Shown one piece after another: positions 53,632 to 64,000 of a DNA stretch of 64,000 nucleotides; the stretch's first letter is position 1, and each line of letters starts with the position of its first letter. The notes under the pieces are model-generated. The model was not told the DNA's origin and made no database searches. It was given only the letters and a program-made list of their open reading frames with translations. Origin of the DNA: Ustulina deusta (taxonomy: Eukaryota > Ascomycota > Sordariomycetes > Xylariales > Xylariaceae); contig JAJNNX010000017.1 in the NCBI GenBank assembly GCA_023159155.1, forward strand, positions 248,001 to 312,000, read 5' to 3'. A program made the translations under genes and the position numbers.

Positions 53632-55849
53632 ATGTCTTCCGACAAACGAGTCTGCCTGTAAGAAGCATTTCACATCCAAGCATACAAGAACCTGGACTAA
53701 TTGATTAATAGCGCCTACTCTGGAGGTACGGCATCGAACCCAGGGCCGATTGGTCCATGTCGTCATGACCCCGCGCTGGAACCCGTCACATTGCACCCTG
53801 CTGAACCAACACCACACCATCACGACAACCTCGCGATTGGAATGTAATGCTAAATAATGTCGCGCAGGATTGGACACGAGCGTGATCCTCCGCTGGTTAA
53901 TCCTTGAGGTAAGAAAGAAATCTCTTATTGTGGATTACTCTTGTTTTTTTATTTTTTTTTTTATTTTTTTTTATACCATCTCACGGAGCGTGGAATGCTT
54001 TACTGATCTTGATTATAGGGCTACACCGTTGTAGCGTTCACGGCCGATTGTGGACAAAATGAAGATTTCGCCCAAGTTGAGAAGAAGGCCCTGGCTCTTG
54101 GTGCAGAGCGTATTGTTATCGCGAACCTGCAGCAGGAATTTGTCGATGAGTTCATCTTCCCTGCTATCCAATGTAAGTCTTCCTTCTTGACCATCCAGCT
54201 ATATGGTGACTAACAACATGGAGGCAATGCTATTTACGAATCCCGGTGGGTCCTATGTCATGAGCTCCTCATTTAAGCTTGCCTCGGCCGCCTATAACTT
54301 TCAATGCTGTTAGATACCTGCTCGGTACGAGTCTCGCTCGCCCTCTGATTGCGCGAGCACAAGTGAAAGCTGCGAAACAATTCAACTGTGGGATTCTCAG
54401 CCACGGATGGTATATATACCCATCACTGTATTGAAAACAGTCCAAGAAGACGTGCTAACTCTGGCTTCGACAGCACGGCCAAAGGCGTTTGTCTCTTCCT
54501 TAAAGCTTCGTAAGGGCCTTACTAACGCTGTGTAGAATGATCAAGTGCGCTTCGAATTAGCATGGCAGGCGTGTGATCCTGTTAGTAACTTACCTTCTAC
54601 GCAGTCTGAAATAGGGAAGCTGACCATTTTTACTAGAGCCTCTCTGTCATCGCTCCCTGGCGCCTAGAGCGCTTCGTGAAGAAGTTCCGGTAAGATCTGG
54701 TAGCTCGTACCTCTTTCATATATCCTAACATGATAAAAGGGGCCGACAGGATCTTCTTAAGTTCGCCGCAGAGAACAATATCCCCGTCTCATCCACCCCC
54801 AAGGCTCCTTGGTCTCAAGATGGTACGATCTCAAGCCAAAGAAATCCAACACCCTGCATCTTTCTGACCTTCTAATAGATAACCTGGCACACTGCAGCTA
54901 TGAAAGTTCGTTCCCCGCTTTTCTGGCACCCCAAATCTCACATTTCCAGAGGACTAATGAATTGATAGGCGGCATTCTTGAGAAGCCAGATATGCCTGCC
55001 CCCAAGGATCTTTGGACCCGAACCGTTGGTGCGTATACTTCCATTTTCTTTGACCCTAGTGTAGTGTGATGTGGGAATCTGACTGATTAATCACTGTGAT
55101 CTTTAGACCCACTCGACGCCCCTGATGTCCCAACTAAGTTCTCTATCACTTTCAGGGAAGGTATCCCTGTGAAGCTTGAGGTGGAGGGTGGCGAGACTGT
55201 GACTGGCTCGCTTGAGCTCTTCAAAGCTCTGAACAAGATTGCTGGAGACAACGGCGTAGGCCGCGTGGACCTGGTTGAATCTCGGTGAGTATACCCTCCT
55301 CTGCCCTCCTAGGTTTTCCACTCTTATACTGATATCCCTATGGATTCATTGGCCTCAAGAGTCGAGGCTGCTATGACAGTCCTGCTTTAACAGTTCTAAG
55401 AGAAGCTCATCTCGATATCGAGGGCATCACTCTTGACTCCAAGGTCAAGTCAATTCTGGCATGGGTTGGAAATGAATGGTCGCAGTGCTTATATAATGGC
55501 ATGTATTTCTCGCCTGAGCGTGAACTGCTTGGTACGTCTTGAAACTCTTTCTGTATTTCCTATAGGCGATTTTAACTCTAGCTGACTACAACGATCAGAA
55601 AATTCCATCAAATTCGGCCAAAAGCATGTTCATGGCAGGGTCGACATGATGGTCTACAAGGGCACAGCTCACGTCCTTGCCCGGTCTGCTCCTGAGAGCA
55701 ACCTCTACAGTGAGGAAGAGGCTAGCATGGACAGTCTAGACGGCTTCGATGTGAGCGATACCACGGGCTTCATTGCCATCCAGGGAATACGACTTAAGAA
55801 ATATGGTGCGGCAAAGATCCAGCGTGGTGAACCTCTGGCTCGCGATTAG
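53632..55849 (+). CDS. Argininosuccinate synthase, divergent and intron-dense
   Basis: Joins citrulline and aspartate with ATP to argininosuccinate in arginine synthesis. Fifteen exons give 1,251 nt, 416 residues, the normal family length: 53632-53657, 53712-53725, 53868-53908, 54019-54172, 54224-54245, 54314-54409, 54474-54486, 54536-54580, 54637-54689, 54740-54822, 54879-54905, 54969-55028, 55107-55284, 55344-55531 and 55599-55849. Two exons are only 13 and 14 nt. Seen: ATP-binding AYSGGLDTS built from exons 1-3, ESRYLLGTSLARPLIA, HGCTAKGNDQVRFE, PWSQDDNLAHCSYESGILE, RFIGLKSRGC and LYNGMYFSPERE. Departures from the usual sequence include TAKGND for TGKGND and a changed helix after LDIEG. 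Thirteen introns are GT-AG, but the one before RFIGLKSRG (55285-55343) ends GG, not AG; the only AG nearby (55311-55312) breaks the frame. The gene is therefore either a divergent paralogue with a non-canonical splice or a very recent pseudogene. The canonical arginine-pathway copy is probably elsewhere. Confidence 0.88.
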
Positions 55850-57554
55850 TGGAGGACCCCGACCACCTAGATGAATGAAGGGAAATACATGAAAATTTGC
55901 GAAGGGTGCAGGAACAGTTGCTATGTCCTTGCATATCATCGCGCATCATTGTATCTTCTGTGACTACTGTGGTGGCCGTGTTAGGGCCCTGACAACTTGT
56001 TAGAGCTAATAAAAAATAGAGCCTTGCTGGCTACACTTAGTCACAGTTAAATGGAAAGTCATAATTTCTGTTGGCAGTGAACACCATCTTAGTTTGAGAC
56101 CTATGTTGGCTTGTTATCAGCCTTAGTAGTGATAATAACGACTTATCCATGTTGGCTGCTGGGATCGTGTCTGCTACCGCAACAAGCAATAGCTACTAAG
56201 CTAGCCCAATTATCTCTCGGTATGATAAGTGATCGCTTCAAGCCTAACCTAGCTGCCCGCTCGACGGTATTGCTCGAAACACTCTTCGAGGAAGGTGTGA
56301 AACTCGTGTCGATGCTCGTCGTTGAAAGTCAGGTTGCTATGAAAGGGGCCTAGAAAGCCATATTCGCTGTTGGGGTTGTCAGAGATGAATATAGGCTCCT
56401 CTAGGCTCCTCGTCATGTTCAGACTGCACAGAGTGGTCGAGAGGGTCGTAAGTGGTGGTGGTATCGTGATTCTTGGAATCCAGGAGAATGGAGAGTAGGT
56501 GGTAACACACCTTTCTGGTGTCATAGCGTATAATATCGTGCGAATGACAGTGCCTCGGAACAAATGAACCAAATACGCTATAGAGGTAGGTAGCGAAGCG
56601 AAACCTATCGCTATGCTGCGAATGTGTGAAGGCTGCATAGGCCGTCGGTACAAGGCAATCTCTCACTGAGTGGGAATCCTATGGTGTTCCCAATGCCTAT
56701 TATATGGAGTTAGCAGGTACAACCCTCTGTGTCTTGGTGCTAATCGCATGACAGCCGACAGTGGTAATGATGGAGTCCGAGAGTCTAAGGGATCATTCAA
56801 TATCGTGTCGGTAGTCTTTGCAAGGCGCCTAAAGTCGCATGTTTTCTGAACACAAAATACGCACTTACTACCTACTCACTCTCGAAGGTCATGTGGCACA
56901 CCTAGGTATGTTGTGAGATAGTCTTGCTCTACGCGGGTGACTTAGCACATTGTAGTATATCCTGTATAATCCAATTGCCGCGTAGGAGTGGATATGAGTC
57001 CTATATACCGTTAATACCCTCACGGGGTTAACAGCGTTGTTTTTCCGTGACACCAATCACAAGCTCTGTGTGGCTGCACTGTTGCCGAAGAAAAGTGCAC
57101 AATGGTGAAGTACACACCATCTATCTGACACGGTGCCACACTTGTCTGCCAGGCAGTGCATTCCTTTCAAGATATGCGCTGTAACCAATCTTCGGGTTTC
57201 TTCTACCGGCCAAACTGGGGCGCTAGCCAGTATTTGAGAGGGGAGAAGCACTCGTTGTCTCATCTATGGCAAACCCCCATCTGCAGGATTTAGGAGTTAG
57301 TGCAACACAACCTCCATATTACCATAGTCTACTGCTTGGGCCTGCGGCACGCGCTTGTTTCTTCCTTTCTACAGGCTTTAGTCTTGTATGAATCCTGCTG
57401 TCAAGACTATACCTATTGTCCCTGACCTTGAGAACTTCCTAATTGTGATACCACCACAGCCGTCTCCTCACGGCCACACCACAAAACCCGCCGGGACCGA
57501 CCCCGAGCCTTAACCAACTAAAGTCCTCCATCTCAGGGCTTCCTGAGCTCTACT
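55850..57554. other. Intergenic region, one weak antisense frame
   Basis: 1.7 kb of normal composition between the synthase and the transporter. Apart from a weak minus-strand frame ending at 56249 nothing gene-like is seen. The final 150 bp, rich in CC and AC, form the likely promoter and leader of the transporter gene. Confidence 0.4.
56249..56416 (-). CDS. Possible fragment of an unrecognised protein
   Basis: On the minus strand an internal ATG (56416) starts a 55-residue frame containing SDNPNSEYGFLGPFHSNLTF. The wording and codon use look more protein-like than the neighbouring frames, and the segment loosely recalls the beginning of NADAR (YbiA-type) domains, but I would not rely on that. 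A longer frame from 56653 adds 79 unremarkable residues. If real it is a remnant, as nothing that would continue the domain follows after the stop at 56249. Confidence 0.2.
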   Translation of the reverse strand: MTRSLEEPIFISDNPNSEYGFLGPFHSNLTFNDEHRHEFHTFLEECFEQYRRAGS

Positions 57555-59249
57555 ATGCTTGAGGAAAGAGACCCCGACTGGTTGAGACCCAGCATAGTTA
57601 CCAATGGATACGGGAAACCAGTCAAATTGTCGGCAATATTGCCACCAGTATCTCCTCAATACCATCTCGATGCCGTCACCGACTGGGATGGCCCTGCTGA
57701 CGCAGCCAACCCCAAGAATTGGAGCCTCAAGTCGAGGATATACCACACGACGCTGCCGGCGTTGTACGGCTTCTCCATGTAAGTTCTACTGCTTGGAAGG
57801 CCACTGGCGTTACTGACGATGGCCCAGATGTCTCGGTACTTCCATCTATAGCCCAGGTGTTCCCGCCATCATGGATGAATTCGGCGTGAGTCTCTCTGTC
57901 GCTCTCCTCGGGCTATCCCTCTATTCTCTTGGTTTAGCTCTCGGCCCCGTCATCGGCGCACCCATCTCCGAGATTCATGGTCGCAAAGCCGTGTACCTCA
58001 TCACGCTGCCCATCTTCCTGCTCTTCACCGCAGGTGCCGGCCTCGCCAGGAACATACAGACTTTGATCGTGTTGCGTTTCCTGTCTGGGATATTTGGTTC
58101 GCCATCGCTCGCCGTCGGCGCGGGCACAGCTGCAGACATCTGGGACATGGAGCACGGGGGTGGTCTTGCGTCCGTGCTCATCGTGAGCACCTTCTTCCTC
58201 GGCCCTAGCCTGGGCCCGCTAATTGGCGGCTACGCGATCGAGACCAGCGGCGACTGGCGATGGCTTATGTGGGTGTTACTTCTCATCACCGGGCCTGTCA
58301 TGATTGCGGTGCTTCCTAGCAAGGAAACAAGCAAAAAGATAATCCTCGCTCGCCGAGCGAAGTATCTGGGTGTTCCCGGGCCGCCTAGGCCGCCGATTCC
58401 TACAGCGCTCAAAACGCTGCTGGTGGTCACATTAGGTCGTCCGTTAAAAATGCTAGCTACGGAGCCGATTGTCACAGGTATATCCGTGTACCATGGCTTT
58501 GTGTTGGGCGTTCTGTATGCATTTTTCGAAAGCTACCCATATGTCTTCAGCCATGTTTATGGCTTCTCTTCCTCTCAGATCGGGCTCGCATTCTTGGGCA
58601 TCTCCATCGATACGTGTCTTGCCATCCTCACATTTGCCGTCGTCGATAAAACGGTATATCAGAAAAAAAAGGCAGCCTGTGCCCCGGAGAAGCCGCCGCC
58701 CGAGGAAAGGCTATACACGAGTATGCTCGGGGCACCTGGTATTCCCATTGCCTTGTTTTGGTTCGGATGGACAGCGCGGCAGGAGGTGCACCCCCTAATT
58801 CCAATTGCAGCCGGAATTCCTTTCGGGTGGGGTGTGGTAACGCTTTTTGTGAGTACAATTTGGCCATTTCAATCGCTGGAGCCCTTGTACTGATGCTTCT
58901 CTAGCTTGGTGGCATCACATTCTTACTCGATACGTACGGAGCAAACTATGGCGCTTCTGCAATAGCAGCCAACGGCATCCTACGATTCCTATCTGGGGCC
59001 GCTTTTCCCTTATTCACATTTTATATCCATGAAAGACTTGGCATAGCATGGGCTTCAAGTCTTTTCGCATTTATCGGACTAGTCTTATTGCTGATACCAT
59101 TTATACTGTATCACTCAGGGCCCTCCCTGTTGAAAGTGAACTACGTCAAGGAGTCACTTCATGTACTGTACAAGATCAAGGGCATAAAGGGCACGGTCAT
59201 TACTGTTTGTGTATATATTAAGGTCTTCCCACCTTTTGTCACAATGTAG
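57555..59249 (+). CDS. MFS transporter, DHA1 (multidrug/polyamine) type
   Basis: Exons 57555-57778, 57828-58848 and 58905-59249 join to 529 residues with GT-AG introns of 49 and 56 bp. The product is a plasma-membrane 12-helix drug:H+ antiporter-like protein. Seen: the cytosolic N-terminal signature DAANPKNWS that precedes the first helix in fungal DHA1 carriers; GTSIYSPGVPAIMDEF; motif A in GAPISEIHGRKAVYL; the helix 4-5 region FLSGIFGSPSLAVGAG; motif C in LGPSLGPLIGGY; a hydrophilic central loop (KKIILARRAKYLG); and C-terminal helices LGGITFLLDTYGANYGASA and FAFIGLVLLLIPFILY. The last 40 residues after FILYHSGPS do not match the usual short polar tail and include a hydrophobic stretch, suggesting loss of the original stop or splice near the RIP boundary 40 bp downstream. 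Transporters of this type often sit beside metabolic genes whose product they export, but no such cluster is proven here. Confidence 0.9.
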
Positions 59250-59284
59250 TCAAGCTAAATATAACACTTGTATACTAATCATTT

Positions 59285-62200
59285 TACTAGGTTATAAGCC
59301 CGGAGATTTTTTTACTAAGCTATAAACAGCTAGCTATTATAATATTATATTTAATAAAAAAATATAAGCTAATAAGATACTAAATCAGATTTATAATAGC
59401 TTATCTAATTAATTTAAAAAAAAAATCAAATAAATCAAAAGAACTAAAAAAGCTATAATTTCTTTTTAATTTAGATCTTCTAAAAATTATTATTTTATAA
59501 TATAAAACATTTATAATAATAGTTTTTAGTTTTTTTATTTTAAATTATAACTAATAAAATAATTAATATTTAAAAAAAATAAAAAAAACAAATTATTAGA
59601 TTAGTTATAATAAATCGGATACTAAATACTAACTATTTTTTTTATATAATATAAAATATAGCTTTATAGTAAAACTATATAAATTTTTAAATAAATAATA
59701 AATAAAATAAACAATTATATACTAAACTAAAATAACATAAATATTTTTTTATTATTAAATAAAAAAGAACTATTTAAATATGTAGTATAATTATTACTTT
59801 ATAAAAATATAGACCTATAAAAAAGCTAAAAAGAGATTAGCTCTAATAGATTAATTAAAAACTTATTAATAAAGCAACAAAATTTAGACTTTATTTTTTA
59901 TTTTTTATTTAAATAATTTTAACTTTTTATAATAATTTATTTTTTTAGTTTATATATTACAAATATATTAATAAAAAAAATATAGCTAATATTATTAATA
60001 CTACTAATAGAGCTACTACTAAACTACTAGAACTAAACATAAATACTATTAAAATTAACTTATTTAAAAAGTTTAAAAACTAAAAAAACTACTATAAGTA
60101 ATACTTTAATATACTAATAATAATTAATATATAAAATATATATAAATTTATAATAAGGCAATTTTTAAAAAAAACTAAACAAGTTTTATAGCTATAAATA
60201 GTAGCTTAGAAAACTACCTAAAAATAGAGCATTTTTTTAATAAAAAATAGTTTTTTTGTTTTTTAAAATTAAATAATAAATAGTATTAAAATAATAAAAG
60301 AAATATTTGCATAAACAAATAAAAAATATAACTAAAAAAAGGTTATATTATTTTTTTAGCTAGCGATCTAAAAAAATAATATAAATATTAAAATCTTTTT
60401 AATTATTTAAAAACTAATAAATAAAATTAAAGCAATATAAAAAAGATATATTAAAATAAAACCTAAATATAAGCTTTCTAAAAGTTACCTTATAATATAT
60501 TTTGTTTATAGTTTTAAAAAAGATTTTAAAGCTTAGGCCTAAATTTTTTAAACTTTAGTAGGGATTAAAATCTTAATTTTAGCTAATATAGTATTAATTA
60601 TAAAAGGTAAAGAAATTTACATAAGTTAAATAGACCAATCGGTACTAAAAAAAAGTGCTAGCAATAATAGCTAAATTTAACTTTATAAAAAAAAAAAAAA
60701 TAAGCAGTAATAATAACTAATCTTAAAAATAAAAAAGTAGTATTTAAAAAATCAAAGTACAAATATTACAAAAAAATAGAATATATTAAAGCAAGCTATT
60801 AGAACTTATACTTAGAACTAAAAAAAATAAAAAAAAATAAAAATAAAATAGTAAAAAAAAAATAAAAAAAGCAATATTAGCAATATATCTAAAATATAGA
60901 AATAGTAATAATAACAATATAATAAATATTATATAAAACTCTTAAGCTAAACTATTTAATTTTTTATAATTTAATTTATATATTTGCTTTATTATATAAA
61001 ATTGATAGAGACCTATAGGGGGCTCGAACTGGCAACCTTGAATGGTGGCCTATGCCCCAGGTCAGGACAGGTCCACACTAGGTGGCCTGTGCTCCTGTGA
61101 GTGGGACCTCGCACACAGATATATTGGACCTTCCAATATTCTGCTACGCACCCACTCTTTCTTAATTCATCATCTTCATTTTACATACCCATCAGTCTTT
61201 CTATCAAAAATATTCTAAATATCTAATATAAAACTAATTTTATTTTATTTATATTAGACCTTAAATTTAAAGATTTAATTTATTAAAATAAATAATTATA
61301 ATATTAATAAGTTTTTTAAAATAGAACGCTATAAAAAGTAATAGCTTTATTAAAAATATTATAAACTAAAATATATAAGCTTATATTATTATTTAAAATA
61401 AAAAAAATAATAAAATTTTTAAACTATTTTATATAATAAATATTAACTACTTATTAAAAAAGGTCTAAGTTTTAAACTTAAAATATAGATAATATATTAC
61501 TTAAAATAAAAACGAACTATTTAACTATAAAAAATTTAATCTTAAGAAAATTATAATTAAAAAAATCAAAAAAATTAAAATATTTATAAAAAAAAAAAAA
61601 AATCTTATTAAATAAATTATTATAATAAAAAGATTTATTAGAATTATTTTTTATAATATATTTTATATTTTAAAATTAAGCGTTAACTTAATTTTAGTAA
61701 TATAGCTATTAAATAAAAAAGCAAAAATATTACTTATTAAAAAATAATATATAATTATTTTTTTAAAACTTTTAAATATATTAATTATTATACTATATTT
61801 TAGAAACCTTTTTATATTTTTTATTAATTAAACAATTTTTTTAGTACTAATAGCTTACTAAATTAGCCCTAAAATAAAACTTTAGTATAAAAAAATAAGT
61901 TATTTAAGCAAATAATTTTTATTAAAACTAGATAAAATTATTAAAAAGATAAATAATACTAAGGATTATTATATTTATAAATCCTATATTATAAAGAAAA
62001 TTAAAAAAAAGCTTTATAAAAAAATCATTTAAAAAGAAAATATATAAAAAAAGTTATTTTTATAAATATTTATAGCTTTTTTTATATTAAAAAATATAAA
62101 AAAAAAAGTATTAATTTATAATAATTAATTTATATAACTAATTTAATAAACTTAAAATAATAATAAATTATAAAAAAGTCTAGTTATATATTAAAAAATT

Positions 62201-64000
62201 TATTAATAAGTTATAAAAAATAAAATAATAAAACAATATAAAAGCAATAAAATAGCTAAAAATTTTAATATAACTATATAAAACAAACTATTTTTAATAA
62301 TAATAAAAAGTGCTATTTTATTAAAATATTAGCTTAAAGTTATAATAATTATTAATTATTTTTAAAATAAAAGCTTATATATTATATTTAATATTATTTT
62401 GTTTAAAATAATATATAAATAATAATTATATATTAATTATATAAAATAATTTAATATAAAAAAATAGATCTAAAAGTAATACTTAATATTTTAATAAAAT
62501 ATAGTAATAATTTAATTTATAAAATTAAAATTATAAAAAATAAAATAATTAAAATAATAAAATAAAATATATATTTTAATAAAAAACTTATTATTAAAAA
62601 AGCCGTTTTAAAAATAATATTTATTAATATATAGATTAATAATTTTAGAAAAATATTAGAGATAAAAAAACTTATATTTTTACTAACTAAAAAAAAACGC
62701 TAAAATACTATTATATTTAGCTAAAGCACTATAATAAATATTGCTTTAAATCTATTTCTTTGAAACTTATTTTAAATTAAAAACTTATTTAATTTAGCTA
62801 TTAATAATATAATACCTAGTTAACTAAAATTATAATATCTAATTAAAAACTATTAATTTATTTTAAAATCTAAAGTTTAAGTATTTTATGTTATATTAAT
62901 ACTAGTTATAATACTAAAAACTTAATATAAAAATATAAAGCTACTTATAATTAAAAAAAAAAAAAAAAATTATAAAAAAAAATATTAGTTACTTATAAAA
63001 AACAATATATAAATAATAGTAAAACAAACTAAAAATATATATATATTGCAAAAAAAATAGTTAAAAGTTTTAAATAAATTAAAAAAATTAACTATTTTAA
63101 AATATTTATATTTATAATAAAACTAATAAACTATAAAGTATTATTTGTAATAATAGTAATATAAAACTTAAAAATTAAATAAATAAATATAAAAATAGCG
63201 TTTTTTTATAAAAAAATAAAAAAAAACATTTATATTAAATAACTTAACAAGTTTAAAAATAAAACTAATTATATATATAAACTAAAATAAATATTATATG
63301 GGCTAAAGTAAATATTTAAAGTTTAGTTTAAAATATTATTAGAATTTCTAGTAATAAAAAAATTTAAACTATTTCTAGTAAACTATAAGATTTTTATAAA
63401 TAAAAAAATAAAAATTTTTATAATTATTTATATAAATAATTTATTTATTATTATAAAAAAATATTATTAAAATAAAAAATATTAAAACAGTTTTTAATAA
63501 ATAATTCTAAATAACTAACTTTAAATTATATTAATACTATTTTAATATTTATATATAATATAACTAAAAAAACAAAACTATTTATTTTAATTAATAAAAA
63601 TATATTAATAAAATATTTGCTTAATTTGGACTAGAAAAATATAAACTAACTAATATTATTATAATTATAATAAAACTATAAAAAGCTAAAAATAAATTTA
63701 TATATTTTATAAAAAATAAAAATAAATATTAATTTATAGTTAAATTTTTAATATATTTAATAATAAATATATAATTAAATATTATATTTATTATTTTATA
63801 TATTAATAAATATATATTAAATCTAATTTTAATATATAAAGCAGTAATTAAACAAATATTATAGTATTTTTTAAAAACTAAAACATATTACTTAATACTT
63901 AAAGAACTATTAAAGCTATTAATAAGTTGGACTAATATAAACTAAAAAAAAATTTAAATATATAAAAGTTAATTTTAAAAAATATTTTTAATTTAAGTAG
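59285..64000. other. Second RIP-mutated AT-rich block
   Basis: Starts about 40 bp after the transporter stop and runs to the end of the window. It has the same composition signature as the 45-kb block: A+T near 85-90 percent, CpT/ApG spared, stops in all frames. No LTR pair was recognised by eye, so the parent repeat family is unknown; the element probably continues beyond the window. The only non-mutated segment is the solo LTR at 61003-61206. Confidence 0.7.
61003..61206. mobile_element. Solo LTR, unmutated, with perfect AAAAT duplication
   Basis: 204 bp of normal composition within AT-rich DNA. It begins TGATAGAGACC and ends TTTCTATCA (inverted TGATAG...CTATCA termini with TG/CA ends) and is flanked by AAAAT on both sides (60998-61002 and 61207-61211). 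These features identify a solo LTR of a family not otherwise seen in the window. The GCTCGAACTGGCAACC segment resembles the reverse complement of a tRNA T-arm, but the arm does not pair and no tRNA fold is supported. Confidence 0.85.

Noticed and set aside
61010..61075. tRNA gene or tRNA-derived SINE on the minus strand
   Set aside because: The B-box-like GTTCGAGCCC is present, but the T stem does not pair and the TG...CA ends with inverted termini fit a solo LTR better.

Overview
The window comes from a filamentous ascomycete (Pezizomycotina). The evidence is short 50-110 bp GT-AG introns, typical fungal enzyme families, Ty1/copia and other LTR retrotransposons, and sharply bounded blocks of extreme AT content. 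In those blocks CpA/TpG and CpG are nearly gone while CpT/ApG survives, which is the mark of repeat-induced point mutation (RIP). The species cannot be named from the sequence.

Layout. (1) 1-3973 is gene-type DNA with one intact GMC oxidoreductase gene (347-2174, four exons). (2) 3974-49261 is a 45-kb AT-rich block that resolves into nested LTR retrotransposons. The outermost element (called F here) has about 105-bp LTRs and a CTAA duplication; its left LTR is split by element A. A (4016-9637) and B (9765-14421) belong to one family. A third member, C, lies inverted at 34982-40423. C, a direct-repeat element E and a solo LTR all sit inside element D (29981-44733). A younger, only lightly mutated copia element (16933-24369, perfect ATTTT duplication) also sits inside F. 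(3) 49266-59250 is gene-type DNA with a histidine-phosphatase gene (49739-50362), a broken 2-oxoglutarate/Fe(II) dioxygenase gene (52199-53062), an intron-rich argininosuccinate synthase gene (53632-55849) and an MFS transporter gene (57555-59249). (4) 59285-64000 is a second RIP block holding one unmutated solo LTR (61003-61206).

How it fits together. The genes on the two sides of the 45-kb block were probably neighbours before F inserted. The GMC oxidoreductase, dioxygenase remnant, synthase and transporter could be relics of an accessory metabolic locus, but no backbone enzyme is present, so that is only a suggestion. The transposons give a relative history: F first; then A, B and D into F; then C and E into D; all heavily mutated. 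The copia element and the two solo LTRs came later and kept near-normal base composition.

The most unusual signal is in the copia element. The hexamer GTACGA occurs about fifty times in 7.4 kb against roughly two expected. It falls in every reading frame and also in the LTRs and untranslated parts, with about a five-fold bias to the sense strand.
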